Assembly: GCF_014174395.1 (NCBI RefSeq)
Contig: NZ_JABEQD010000005.1
Coordinates: 62,001 to 126,000, forward strand
Source: Gluconacetobacter aggeris
GTDB taxonomy: Bacteria > Pseudomonadota > Alphaproteobacteria > Acetobacterales > Acetobacteraceae
Length of the DNA: 64,000 nucleotides
Direction: 5' to 3'
Of this stretch, positions 44,453-53,646 are shown piece after piece. Made by a program: the position numbers and the translations under genes. Position 1 is the first letter of the stretch, and each line of letters starts with the position of its first letter. The notes below the pieces were generated by a model. The model worked only from the letters and a program-made list of their open reading frames with translations. It had not been told where the DNA came from and did not search any database.

Positions 44453-45817
44453 GTGACGCATGACGGCGCCGGGGCAACCGGCTGGATTGACCGTTTTTTC
44501 CATGTGACGCGCCGAGGTTCGACCCTGTCGCGGGAATTGATCGCCGGGCTGACCACGTTCGGGGCCATGGCCTATATCATGATCGTCAATCCGGCGATCC
44601 TGGCCCTGGCGGGGCTGGACCGGCACGACATGATCATGACGACCATCGCGGCCTCGGTCTTCGGATCGCTGCTGATGGCGCTGCTGGCCAACCTGCCCAT
44701 CGCCCTGGCCCCGGCCATGAGCAGCAACCTCATCTTCGCGCAGGTCGTGGTCGTGCAGATGGGGATCGCGCCGCCGGTGGCCTTTACCATGGTCTTCATC
44801 GGGGGGCTGGCCTTCGTCGCGCTGTCGCTGACGCACTGGCGGCAGAAGATCGTGATGGGCTTTCCCGTGTCGGTCCGCACCGGCATTCACTGCGCGATCG
44901 GTGCCTTCATCGCCCATATCGGCATGGTCAGCGGCGGGCTGGCGGTGAAGAGCGCGGACGGTTTCGCCTTCGGCTCGCTGCGCGATCCGGCGGTGCTGCT
45001 GGCGGTGGGCGGGCTGTTCCTGGCCGGGGTGCTGCGGATGATGCGCGTGCCGGCGGGAATGCTGCTGAGCATCATTGCCGTCACCGTCGCGGGATGTTTC
45101 GTCCACAATCCCGGCGGGCAGCCGGTCACGGCCCGGCCGTCGGCGTGGCTGGAATGGCCGCATTATCCGGTCCACATGCTGTTTCCCTTCGATTTCCATG
45201 GGTTCGTCACGCATTTCGGCCTGGTGCTGCCGGTGACGCTGTATTTCTTCCTTGGCGATTTCTTCGATGCGACGGGCACCATGATGGCGGTGACGCGCAA
45301 GGCCGGCCTGTCGGTCGAGGACGGGCAGCCGGTGCTGGGCCGGGCTGCCTTCGTCGCCGACGGTACCGCCAGCGTGGTGGGATCGATACTCGGGACGTCG
45401 ACCGTGTCGGCCTATCTGGAATCGCTGGTCGGTGCCGAGGCCGGGGGACGGACGGGGCTGGTGGGGATTACGGTGGCCGCGCTGTTCGCGCTGTCGTCGG
45501 TCCTGTGGCCGGTCATTACCGCCGTGCCGGCGGTGGCGACCGCGCCGGTACTGATCCTGGTGGGGTTGGGCATGCTGGCCGATATGGGGCGGGCGGAGCA
45601 GGACGATGCCGGGGGAATCCTGACGCCGCTGCTGATGGTGCTGGTGACGGTCATGACGGGCAATTTCATGGTCAGCCTGGCGCTGGGCCTGCTGCTCTAT
45701 ACCGTTCTGGCGGTCGTGGGGCGGCGCTGGAGCGAGATCACGCCGATCCTGCTGCTGCTGGATGGGGTGTTCGTTTTCTATCTGGTGCTGGCCAGCGGTA
45801 TCGGGGGCGGTGCATGA
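44453..45817 (+). CDS. NCS2 family purine permease (AzgA/PbuG-like)
   Basis: A 454-residue transporter with a GTG start preceded by GAAGAGG. The AzgA-type signature begins RGSTLSRELIAGLTTFGAMA, with YIMIVNPAILALAG, then the LAPAMSSNLIFAQ and GFPVSVRTGIHCAIGAFI segments. FFLGDFFDATGTMMAVTRKA is the conserved segment of hypoxanthine/guanine permeases. There are about 12-14 membrane segments. Substrate choice between adenine, guanine and hypoxanthine cannot be decided from this. It overlaps the next gene by 4 nt. Confidence 0.88.
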   Translation: MTHDGAGATGWIDRFFHVTRRGSTLSRELIAGLTTFGAMAYIMIVNPAILALAGLDRHDMIMTTIAASVFGSLLMALLANLPIALAPAMSSNLIFAQVVVVQMGIAPPVAFTMVFIGGLAFVALSLTHWRQKIVMGFPVSVRTGIHCAIGAFIAHIGMVSGGLAVKSADGFAFGSLRDPAVLLAVGGLFLAGVLRMMRVPAGMLLSIIAVTVAGCFVHNPGGQPVTARPSAWLEWPHYPVHMLFPFDFHGFVTHFGLVLPVTLYFFLGDFFDATGTMMAVTRKAGLSVEDGQPVLGRAAFVADGTASVVGSILGTSTVSAYLESLVGAEAGGRTGLVGITVAALFALSSVLWPVITAVPAVATAPVLILVGLGMLADMGRAEQDDAGGILTPLLMVLVTVMTGNFMVSLALGLLLYTVLAVVGRRWSEITPILLLLDGVFVFYLVLASGIGGGA

Positions 45818-46500
45818 AGACGCTGCACGCATTCATGCTGCTGGCCGGCCTGTCCTGCGCGGTGCCCGCCGCTGCGGCGGAAGGAGGGACGATGTGGCCC
45901 GACACGCCGCGTGCGCGCCTGGAGCTGGAAACCCTGATTGCGACGCTGGATGCGCGTCTGCTTTCCCACCCCAGCGCGACCCTGACGCTGGAAGGGTGGT
46001 GCCGCGACCATGATCTGGCGCCGGTGGCCCATGTGGTGGCGCGGCGCGTAGCGGGCGTGGTGCGGGTGCCCAGTGCGGAACAGCGGCGGGAACTGGCCGT
46101 GGGGCCGGACGAGGCGATCGCCTATCGCCGGGTGGAGCTAGCATGCGGGGGGCGCGTGCTGTCGGTGGCGGATAATTGGTATGTGCCGTCGCGCCTGACC
46201 CCGGCGATGAATGACCTGCTGGCGCGGACCGACACCGCGTTCGGCCATGTGGTGGCGGACCTGCATTTCACCCGCCGGACGCTGGACAGCGCCCGCCTGT
46301 TCACGCCGCTGCCCGACGATTGGGAGCGGCGGGGCCTGCCGCCGGCCGGCGCGGGCAGGATTGCGATTCCGGCGGAAATCCTGCGCCATCGTGCACTGTT
46401 ATATCGTCAGGACGGATTGCCGTTCAGCGAGGTGGTGGAGACCTATACCGGTGCCATGCTGGATTTTCCGCCGCCGCCCGCTGACGGCCCGTCGAAGTGA
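45814..46500 (+). CDS. exported protein with a UbiC/UTRA-like (chorismate lyase-type) fold
   Basis: A 228-residue protein starting in the ATGA overlap with the permease gene. A clear Sec signal peptide (MKTLHAFMLLAGLSCAVPAA) is followed by a domain resembling chorismate lyase or UTRA: ELAVGPDEAIAYRRVELACG, LSVADNWYVPSRLTPAMNDL and LRHRALLYRQDGLPFSEVVE. Such folds bind small carboxylates or sugars, but export is atypical, since UbiC is cytosolic. The coupled purine permease suggests a link to small-molecule uptake. The function is unknown. Confidence 0.7.
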   Translation: MKTLHAFMLLAGLSCAVPAAAAEGGTMWPDTPRARLELETLIATLDARLLSHPSATLTLEGWCRDHDLAPVAHVVARRVAGVVRVPSAEQRRELAVGPDEAIAYRRVELACGGRVLSVADNWYVPSRLTPAMNDLLARTDTAFGHVVADLHFTRRTLDSARLFTPLPDDWERRGLPPAGAGRIAIPAEILRHRALLYRQDGLPFSEVVETYTGAMLDFPPPPADGPSK

Positions 46501-46509
46501 GGAGGCGCC

Positions 46510-46974
46510 ATGACCCGGCCTGCGATCGATCTGCGTAATCCCGACCTGCCGGCCGATGCCGTGCGCGAGGCGCTGGCCCTGTCGGCGCACCCGGAGGGCG
46601 GGTGGTATCGCGAATTGTGGCGCGACACCCCGCCGGAAGGCGGGCGGGGGACGGCTACGACCATCCAGTTCCTGCTCGCGCGGGGCGAGCGGTCGCACTG
46701 GCACCGGGTGGATGCGGCTGAAATCTGGTGCTGGCAGGGTGGTGCGCCGCTGCGGCTGCGCATGGCGCGGGACGGGGTGGAAGAGATCGTGATCCTGGGG
46801 CCGTGCCCGGGCGAAGGGCATCTTCAGCAGGCGGTGGTGCCGGTGATGGGCTGGCAGGCGGCCGAATCGCTGGGGGCGTGGAGCGTGGTGGGCTGCATCG
46901 TCGCCCCGGCCTTCCAGTTCTCGGGCTTCGAACTCGCCCCGCCGGGTTGGGCGCCGGAAGGAGCGTCGGCGTGA
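46510..46974 (+). CDS. DUF985 cupin family protein
   Basis: A 154-residue cupin. The DUF985 pattern is HPEGGWYRELWRDTP, TTIQFLLARGERSHWHRVDA, then EIWCWQGGAPLRLRMA and AAESLGAWSVVGCIVAPAFQ, ending FSGFELAPPGW. The His and Glu of a metal centre are visible. Members are of uncertain activity (sugar or epimerase-like). GGAGG lies 7 nt before the ATG. Its stop overlaps the GTG start of the NUDIX gene. Confidence 0.9.
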   Translation: MTRPAIDLRNPDLPADAVREALALSAHPEGGWYRELWRDTPPEGGRGTATTIQFLLARGERSHWHRVDAAEIWCWQGGAPLRLRMARDGVEEIVILGPCPGEGHLQQAVVPVMGWQAAESLGAWSVVGCIVAPAFQFSGFELAPPGWAPEGASA

Positions 46975-47603
46975 GTGGCAAGCCGGAGTGGCTGACCTGG
47001 GGGCGGGAGATCCAGGCCATTGCCCAGACCGGCCTGACCTTTACCCAGGACCCGTTCGACCGCGAGCGGTACGTGATGCTGCGGACGATCGCCGCGCGCA
47101 TGATGGCGGTGGGCACCGGCGCGCCCGTGGCGTGGATCGAGAGCCTGTTTGCCGGGCAGGAGGGCTATGCGACGCCCAAGGTCGAAGTGCGCGCCGCCGT
47201 GTTCGACGCGGCGGGTCGTATCCTGATGGTGCGCGAAGTGCTGGACGGCGGGCGGTGGACGCTGCCCGGCGGGTGGGCGGATGTGAACCTGACCCCGGCC
47301 GAGAACGCTGTGAAGGAAGTGCAGGAGGAAAGCGGCTATATCGTGACGGTGCGCAGGCTGGCGGCGGTGTGGGATCGCGACCGGCAGGGGCATGAGCACA
47401 AGGCGTTTTCCTGCGCCAAGTTCTTCTTTCTGTGCGATCTGGCGGGTGGGAAAGCGGCCACCAGTATCGAGACTTCGGAGATTGGCTGGTTCGGCCCGGA
47501 GGAGATTCCGGCCGACCTGTCGCTGGGCCGGGTGCTGCCGGGGCAGATACGGCGCATGTTCGACCATTACCGGGAGCCTGGCCTGCCGGCCGATTTCGAG
47601 TGA
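46971..47603 (+). CDS. NUDIX hydrolase with N-terminal NUDIX_N_2 domain
   Basis: A 210-residue protein from a GTG (GGAAGGAG upstream) in a GTGA overlap with the cupin gene. The N-terminal 65 residues (WGREIQAIAQTGLTFTQDPF) are the small helical domain often fused to ADP-ribose or CDP-choline NUDIX enzymes. The NUDIX box is GGWADVNLTPAENAVKEVQE followed by ESG, the G-x5-E-x7-REUxEExGU pattern with Lys and Gln in place of Arg and Glu. Substrate is probably a nucleoside diphosphate derivative. Confidence 0.9.
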   Translation: MSGKPEWLTWGREIQAIAQTGLTFTQDPFDRERYVMLRTIAARMMAVGTGAPVAWIESLFAGQEGYATPKVEVRAAVFDAAGRILMVREVLDGGRWTLPGGWADVNLTPAENAVKEVQEESGYIVTVRRLAAVWDRDRQGHEHKAFSCAKFFFLCDLAGGKAATSIETSEIGWFGPEEIPADLSLGRVLPGQIRRMFDHYREPGLPADFE

Positions 47604-47697
47604 TGGAAGATGGATGGGTCGCAGGGCGTTGAAATCATGATGTTCGTGACCCATATGCTGCCACTGGATGATTTTACGTAACAGAGAGATTTCCGAC

Positions 47698-49551
47698 ATG
47701 GTCGATCAGGCGACGGGTGGCGAGGAACATGCTTTCAGCGCGGAGGTCGGGCGGCTGCTCGACCTGGTGGTGCATGCGCTCTATTCCGAGCGCGAGATTT
47801 TCCTGCGTGAACTGGTGGCCAATGCCGCCGACGCCACCGACCGGCGGCGCTTCGAGGCCCTGACCGATGCCGCCCAGGCGCTGCCCGAGGGCGCGAAGGT
47901 GCGTATCGAGCCCGACAAGGATGCGCGGCGCCTGACCATCAGCGACGATGGCGCGGGCATGAGCAAGGACGAGCTGGCGCGCAACCTGGGCACCATTGCG
48001 CGCTCGGGCACCCGTGCGTTCGGCGAGGAGCTGGCCAAGCACAAGCCGGAGGAACGGTCCGGCCTGATAGGCCAGTTCGGCGTCGGCTTCTATGCGGCCT
48101 TCATGGTGGCGGAGCATGTCGATGTGGTGTCGCGCCGTGCTGGTACGGACGAGGCGTGGCGCTGGTCGTCGGACGGCAAGGGCAGCTTCACCCTCAGCCC
48201 CGCGACGCGCGAGCAGCCGGGCACCGACATCATCCTCTACATGAAGGAGGATGCCGACGAGTTTCTGGACGCGTGGCGGCTGGAAGCGATCGTGCGCAAA
48301 TGGGCCGATCACATCGCCTGGCCGATCACGATCCACAGCGATGGCGAGGACAAGCCGGCCAATGCGGGCACCGCCCTGTGGCGCAAGCCGCGCAGTGAGG
48401 TCACGGAAGAGCAGCTGACCGAGTTCTATCGGCATGTCAGCCATAATTTCGATACGCCCTGGGCGACGCTGCACTGGCATGCCGAAGGGACCATCGATTT
48501 CACGGCGCTGCTGTTCATCCCCGGCAGCCGTCCGTTCGAGTTCGGCGAACAGGTGCGCGAGAGCCGGGTGCGGCTGCATGTCCGCCGCATGTTCATCACC
48601 GACGATGCGGCGCTGCTGCCGCCCTGGCTGCGTTTCGTACAGGGCGTGGTGGATACCGAGGATCTGCCGCTGAACGTCTCGCGCGAGATGCTGCAGGCGA
48701 CGCCGGTGTTGCAGCGTATCCGCAAGGCCGTGACCAACCGGGTGCTGAACGAGCTGCGCACCCGCGCCAAGGACGTCGAATCCTATGCCGGCTTCTGGGA
48801 CAATTTCGGCTCGGTGGTGAAGGAAGGGATCTGGGACGACGCGGAATACCGCACCGACCTGGCGGGTCTGGCCCGTTTCCGTTCCAGCACCGAGGAGGGC
48901 TGGACGACGCTGGCCGATTACGTGTCGCGGATGAAGGACGGGCAGGAGGCGATCTATTACCTGACCGGCGACAATCCGGACACGCTGCCGGCCTCGGCGC
49001 AACTGGAAGGGTTCAGGGCACGCGGGATCGAAGTGCTGCTGCTGACCGACCCGGTCGATTCCTTCTGGCCCGATCGTCTGGGCACGTTCGAGAGCAAGCC
49101 GCTGCGCAGCGTCAGCCAGAGCCATGCCGACCTGGAGAAGTTCGAGGCTCCGCTGCCGGAAGGCGAGAAGGCGGAGCTGGACACGCTGCTGCCGGCGCTG
49201 AAGGACGCGCTGGGCGATGCGGTGTCGGAGGTGCGCGGCAGCACGCGGCTGGTGAGCAGCGCGGTGGTGCTGGCGGCGGCCGGCCAGGGGCCGGACCTGC
49301 AATTGCAGCGCCTGCTGCGCCGCAGCGGGCAGGCGGTGCCGGACCTGGCGCCGGCGCTGGAGGTCAATCCGGCGCATCCGCTGATCCGCGACCTGGCGGC
49401 GCGGGTGGCGCGCGGTGAATCGGTGACCGATACGGCGCTGATCCTGCTGGATATCGCGCGTATCCAGGAGGGCGAGAGCCTGAAGGACCCGACCGCCTTT
49501 GCCAGCCGGCTGACGGCGACGCTGACCCATATCCAGGGCGGCGCGGCCTGA
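47698..49551 (+). CDS. htpG: molecular chaperone HtpG (Hsp90)
   Basis: A 617-residue Hsp90. The N-terminal ATPase shows [20 protein letters not shown] with the catalytic Glu and Asn, [20 protein letters not shown] for the ADP-binding loop, and [20 protein letters not shown]. The middle domain has FRRHVSHN-like [20 protein letters not shown] and the Arg/Asn contacts [14 protein letters not shown]-terminal dimerisation domain follows. The ATG at 47698 has GAGAGA upstream. A hairpin terminator follows the stop. Confidence 0.96.
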   Translation: MVDQATGGEEHAFSAEVGRLLDLVVHALYSEREIFLRELVANAADATDRRRFEALTDAAQALPEGAKVRIEPDKDARRLTISDDGAGMSKDELARNLGTIARSGTRAFGEELAKHKPEERSGLIGQFGVGFYAAFMVAEHVDVVSRRAGTDEAWRWSSDGKGSFTLSPATREQPGTDIILYMKEDADEFLDAWRLEAIVRKWADHIAWPITIHSDGEDKPANAGTALWRKPRSEVTEEQLTEFYRHVSHNFDTPWATLHWHAEGTIDFTALLFIPGSRPFEFGEQVRESRVRLHVRRMFITDDAALLPPWLRFVQGVVDTEDLPLNVSREMLQATPVLQRIRKAVTNRVLNELRTRAKDVESYAGFWDNFGSVVKEGIWDDAEYRTDLAGLARFRSSTEEGWTTLADYVSRMKDGQEAIYYLTGDNPDTLPASAQLEGFRARGIEVLLLTDPVDSFWPDRLGTFESKPLRSVSQSHADLEKFEAPLPEGEKAELDTLLPALKDALGDAVSEVRGSTRLVSSAVVLAAAGQGPDLQLQRLLRRSGQAVPDLAPALEVNPAHPLIRDLAARVARGESVTDTALILLDIARIQEGESLKDPTAFASRLTATLTHIQGGAA

Positions 49552-49563
49552 CGCCTGCCATGA

Positions 49564-49594
49564 CAGGTTCACGCGCATCTGCCGTGTGAACCTG
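49564..49594 (+). terminator. hairpin after htpG
   Basis: A 9-bp stem CAGGTTCAC/GTGAACCTG with a 13-nt loop, 13 nt past the htpG stop. It lacks a strong T run, so efficiency is uncertain. Confidence 0.5.
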
Positions 49595-49700
49595 ATATTC
49601 TGTCGCGTGGAGCCCGCTGCCGGATGGTTGCGGGCTTGATGTCGCGGGGCTTGGGTGCTTCCCTGCGCGGCCTTTTTCCCAGCCATTGGAAACATGCGAC

Positions 49701-50804
49701 ATGAAGATCGGTAACGTCCCTTATCGCAGCGTATGGGTGGACCAGGATGATGGCTGGTCGGTCCATATCTTCGACCAGACCCGCCTGCCCTGGGTGCTGG
49801 ATATCCTGCGCCTGACCGAGCGGGACCAGGTGGCACAGGCGATCCGCAGCATGCAGGTGCGCGGCGCGCCGCTGATCGGCGCGGTGGCGGCCTATGGGCT
49901 GGCGCTGGCGTTGCGCGTCGATGCCTCCGACGCCGCGATGGAGCGCGATGCGGCCATGCTGGCGGACACGCGGCCGACCGCGATCAACCTGCGCTGGGCG
50001 ATCGAGCGCATGCTGGCGCGGCTGCGTCCGCTGCCGGCCGAGGCGCGGATTGCCGCCGCCTATGACGAGGCCGGGCGGATCTGCGACGAGGATGCGGCGC
50101 AGAACGAGGCGATCGGCCGGCACGGGCTGAGCCTGATCCAGGAGATCGCGGCGCGGCGGGGCGAGGGGGCGACGGTCAATATCCTGACCCATTGCAATGC
50201 CGGATGGATTGCCACGGTCGACTGGGGCACCGCGCTGGCGCCGATCTACATGGCCCATGACGGCGGGCTGAAGGTCCATGTCTGGGTGGATGAAACCCGG
50301 CCGCGCAACCAGGGCGCCGCGCTGACGGCGTGGGAGCTGGGCAGCCATGGCGTGCCGCATACGGTGGTGGCCGACAATGCCGGCGGGCACCTGATGCAGC
50401 ACGGATCGGTGGATCTGGTGATCGTGGGCACGGACCGCGTGACGCGCGGCGGGGATGTGGCCAACAAGATCGGCACTTACCTGAAGGCGCTGGCGGCGCA
50501 TGACAACGGCGTGCCGTTCTGGGTTGCGCTGCCGTCGACCACCATCGACTGGCGCGTGACCGACGGGCTGACCGAAATCCCGATCGAGGAGCGCGCGGGC
50601 GCCGAGGTGACGAGCGTGACCGGCCAGACCGAGGACGGGCGGGTCGAGACCGTGCGGGTGACGCCGCCGGGCAGCCGGGCGGCCAATCCGGCGTTCGACG
50701 TGACACCCGCGCGGCTGGTGACGGGGCTGATCACCGAGCGCGGGCTGTGCGCGGCCTCGCAACTGGGGCTGGCCGGGCTGTTTCCGGAACACGCCGAGGC
50801 GTAA
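49701..50804 (+). CDS. mtnA: S-methyl-5-thioribose-1-phosphate isomerase
   Basis: A 367-residue MtnA of the eIF2B-related family. [20 protein letters not shown] matches the N-terminal signature. The catalytic Cys lies in [20 protein letters not shown], and the catalytic Asp in [40 protein letters not shown] is also typical. It converts methylthioribose-1-phosphate to the ribulose form in methionine salvage. No other salvage genes adjoin. The leader between htpG and mtnA carries a 7-bp hairpin (49611-49636). Confidence 0.95.
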   Translation: MKIGNVPYRSVWVDQDDGWSVHIFDQTRLPWVLDILRLTERDQVAQAIRSMQVRGAPLIGAVAAYGLALALRVDASDAAMERDAAMLADTRPTAINLRWAIERMLARLRPLPAEARIAAAYDEAGRICDEDAAQNEAIGRHGLSLIQEIAARRGEGATVNILTHCNAGWIATVDWGTALAPIYMAHDGGLKVHVWVDETRPRNQGAALTAWELGSHGVPHTVVADNAGGHLMQHGSVDLVIVGTDRVTRGGDVANKIGTYLKALAAHDNGVPFWVALPSTTIDWRVTDGLTEIPIEERAGAEVTSVTGQTEDGRVETVRVTPPGSRAANPAFDVTPARLVTGLITERGLCAASQLGLAGLFPEHAEA

Positions 50805-50881
50805 TGGCGGGGCGGCGGCTGGCAGGCGCAGGCAACCCTTGACAGGGGCGGCCCGGCCCGGCTTCCTCCGCCTTCGACCGA

Positions 50882-50914
50882 ACGGGGCGCGTCGCGCCCC
50901 GTCCCTTGTTTTTT
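50882..50914 (+). terminator. intrinsic terminator of mtnA
   Basis: A 9-bp stem ACGGGGCGC/GCGCCCCGT with a GTC loop, followed by a T-rich run including seven T. It lies in the spacer 20 nt before aspS. Confidence 0.88.
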
Positions 50915-50933
50915 GGTGACACAGGACCGGACC

Positions 50934-52745
50934 ATGCATCCCTACCGTACCCATAGCTGTGCCGCGCTTCGGGCCAGCGACGCCGGGCAGACCGCCCGCC
51001 TCTCCGGCTGGGTGCACAGCAAGCGCGATCATGGCGGTCTGCTGTTCATCGACCTGCGCGATCATTTCGGCATCACCCAGATTGTGATTCCCGCCGGCTC
51101 GCCGGTGCTGGAGGCGGTCGAGCGCGTGCGCGTGGAAAGCGTGCTGACGGTGACGGGCGAGGTCGTGCTGCGCGACGACGCGACGCGCAACCCGAACCTG
51201 CCGACCGGCGATATCGAGCTGCGCGCGCAGGCGGTGGACGTGCAGTCGGCGGCCGAGGTGCTGCCGTTCCAGGTTGCGGGGCACGAGAACTATCCCGAGG
51301 ATCTGCGCCTGACCTACCGCTATATCGACCTGCGGCGGGACAAGGTGCATCGGAACATCCTGCTGCGCTCGCAGGTGATCGCCAGCCTGCGGCGGCGCAT
51401 GACGGAGCAGGGGTTCATCGAGTTCCAGACGCCGATCCTGACGGCCTCCTCGCCCGAGGGCGCGCGCGACTTCCTGGTGCCGGCGCGGATGCATCCGGGC
51501 AAGTTCTATGCCCTGCCGCAGGCCCCGCAGCAGTTCAAGCAGTTGGCGATGGTCGCCGGGTTCGACCGGTATTTCCAGATCGCGCCCTGTTTCCGCGACG
51601 AGGCGGCGCGTGCCGACCGGTCGCCGGGCGAGTTCTACCAGCTCGATTTCGAGATGGCCTTCGCCACCCAGGAAGACGTATTCGCGACCCTGGAGCCGGT
51701 GATGGAGGGCGTGTTCCGCGAGTTCGGCGGCGGGCGCACGGTCAGCGCGGCGCCGTTCGAGCGGATTCCCTATGCCACGGCGATGAAGCTGTATGGCAGC
51801 GACAAGCCCGACCTGCGCAACCCGCTGCTGATCAGCGACGTGACCGAATCGTTTGCCGATTCGGGATTCGGGCTGTTTGCCCGCATCGTCGCCGCGGGCG
51901 GCGAGGTGCGCGCGATTCCCGCGCCGGGGGCGGGCGACCGTCCGCGGGCCTTCTATGACAAGCTGAACGCCTGGGCGCGCGAAGCCGGGGCCGGCGGGCT
52001 GGGCTACATCATCTTCGACGAGGAAGGTGGCAAGGGGCCGATCGCCAAGAACCTGGAGCCCGAGCGCGTGGAGGCGATCCGCGCCACGACCGGGCTGAAG
52101 GCGGGCGATGCGGTGTTCTTCGCGGCCGGCAAGGGCGACGAGGTGGTGAAATTCTCCGGCCAGGTGCGCACGCGGGTGGCGACCGAGCTGGAGCTGATCG
52201 AGCAGAATGCCTTCCGCTTCTGCTGGATCACCGACTTCCCGATGTATGAGCGCAACGAGGAAACGGGACAGATCGATTTCTCGCACAACCCGTTCTCGAT
52301 GCCGCAGGGCGGGCTGGAGGCGCTGAACAGCCAGGACCCGCTGACGATCACGGCCTATCAGTACGACATCGTCTGCAACGGTATCGAACTGTCGTCGGGT
52401 GCGATCCGCAACCATCGTCCGGATGTGATGATCCGGGCGTTCGAACTGGCCGGCTATCCGGCCAGCGAGGTCGAGGCGCGGTTCGGCGGCATGCTGAACG
52501 CCTTCCGCTATGGCGCGCCGCCGCATGGCGGCTCGGCGCCGGGCGTGGACCGCATGGTCATGCTGCTGGCCGACGAGCCGAATATCCGCGAGGTGATCCT
52601 GTTCCCGCTGAACCAGCAGGGCGAGGACCTGATGATGGGGGCCCCGGCGCCGGTGCCGCCCGAGCGGCTGAAGGAGCTGTCGCTGGCGCTCGACCTGCCG
52701 CGGCCCAAACCTTCGGCCAGCAAGGACGCCAAGCCGGCGGAATAG
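50934..52745 (+). CDS. aspS: aspartyl-tRNA synthetase (bacterial type)
   Basis: A 603-residue class II synthetase. The N-terminal OB fold runs [20 protein letters not shown]. Motif 2 is [20 protein letters not shown], and motif 3 is [20 protein letters not shown]. The bacterial GAD insertion domain lies between (residues about 290-430). The ATG at 50934 follows CAGGACC. Whether it also charges tRNA-Asn cannot be read from this sequence alone. It follows a strong terminator, so it has its own promoter. Confidence 0.96.
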   Translation: MHPYRTHSCAALRASDAGQTARLSGWVHSKRDHGGLLFIDLRDHFGITQIVIPAGSPVLEAVERVRVESVLTVTGEVVLRDDATRNPNLPTGDIELRAQAVDVQSAAEVLPFQVAGHENYPEDLRLTYRYIDLRRDKVHRNILLRSQVIASLRRRMTEQGFIEFQTPILTASSPEGARDFLVPARMHPGKFYALPQAPQQFKQLAMVAGFDRYFQIAPCFRDEAARADRSPGEFYQLDFEMAFATQEDVFATLEPVMEGVFREFGGGRTVSAAPFERIPYATAMKLYGSDKPDLRNPLLISDVTESFADSGFGLFARIVAAGGEVRAIPAPGAGDRPRAFYDKLNAWAREAGAGGLGYIIFDEEGGKGPIAKNLEPERVEAIRATTGLKAGDAVFFAAGKGDEVVKFSGQVRTRVATELELIEQNAFRFCWITDFPMYERNEETGQIDFSHNPFSMPQGGLEALNSQDPLTITAYQYDIVCNGIELSSGAIRNHRPDVMIRAFELAGYPASEVEARFGGMLNAFRYGAPPHGGSAPGVDRMVMLLADEPNIREVILFPLNQQGEDLMMGAPAPVPPERLKELSLALDLPRPKPSASKDAKPAE

Positions 52746-52794
52746 GCCGGAGATGGTGCCTTGCCAGCGGAGCATCATTGCGCGGAAGGGCGCG

Positions 52795-53646
52795 ATGGGC
52801 TCTGCTGCGGTCATGAAACCAAGCATCCGATGCGCCGCCATGGCGCGGCCGGGCAGGGCGCTGCTGGCGGCGGTCCTCCTGGCTCTGCCGGGGGTGGAAA
52901 GCCCTGCCCGGGCGGAGACGCCTGTCGTACTGGCACCCCACCGCGCGGTGTATGACCTGACGCTGGTGGCCGTGACCGGGGGCGATACGATTTCCGCCAG
53001 CGGAACCATGACCTATACGGTCGGCGATGCGTGTTCGGCGTGGTCGACCCAGCAGCAACTGAAGCTGCAGACGGTGTCGCGCTCGGGCGCGGTGACCGAG
53101 ATGGTGTCGGATTACGCGACGCTGGAAGCCAAGGACGGGCATAACCTGGTGTTCCAGACCGTCCAGACCGCGAATGGCCGTCCGGCCAGTCGGGTGATGG
53201 GCGAGGCGACGATGACGCCGACCGGCGGCGAGATCCGCTATACCCAGCCGACCGCGCATACGATCGGCCTTCCGGCCGGGGTGCTGTTCCCGATGGCCCA
53301 TACCAGGGCGATCATCCGTGCCGGTGAACAGGGAAAGGCCTCTCTGGCGCCGGTGCTGTTCGACGGAACCGGCGAGGACGGGGCGCAGGATACGTATATC
53401 ATGATCCTGGGGTGGAACCATCCGCCCTCGGCCAGCCCGTTTCCGGCGCTGGCCCGCCTGCCGTCCGGCCGGGTGCATGTGGCGTTCTATACGGCCTCGT
53501 CGCACGACATGCGTCCCGATTACGAGATCGGGATGCGGTATTTCGCCAACGGGGTATCCGACGATCTGGACATGGATTTCGGAGATTTCCGCATGCACGG
53601 CACGCTGCGCAGTTTCACCCCAGCCCCGGAAGGTCACCGATGCTGA
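52795..53646 (+). CDS. EipB family envelope integrity protein (DUF1849)
   Basis: About 283 residues from the ATG at 52795, preceded by GGAAGGG; ATGs at 52813 and 52840 are alternatives. A signal peptide (RALLAAVLLALPGVESPARA) precedes LAPHRAVYDLTLVAVTGGDT, the start of the DUF1849/EipB beta-spiral domain. The two Cys of the Brucella EipB disulfide are matched by GDACSAW and the C-terminal Cys in EGHRC. EipB is periplasmic and contributes to envelope integrity. It overlaps the following permease by 7 nt. Confidence 0.88.
   Translation: MGSAAVMKPSIRCAAMARPGRALLAAVLLALPGVESPARAETPVVLAPHRAVYDLTLVAVTGGDTISASGTMTYTVGDACSAWSTQQQLKLQTVSRSGAVTEMVSDYATLEAKDGHNLVFQTVQTANGRPASRVMGEATMTPTGGEIRYTQPTAHTIGLPAGVLFPMAHTRAIIRAGEQGKASLAPVLFDGTGEDGAQDTYIMILGWNHPPSASPFPALARLPSGRVHVAFYTASSHDMRPDYEIGMRYFANGVSDDLDMDFGDFRMHGTLRSFTPAPEGHRC

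Noticed and set aside
49595-49700. SAM-II or SAM/SAH riboswitch before mtnA
   Set aside because: The conserved core sequences of these riboswitches are not present.
49569-53009. 1146-residue open frame on the minus strand across mtnA and aspS
   Set aside because: It is antisense to two clear genes, rich in His, Arg and Gln from GC-rich shadow codons, and shows no domain.
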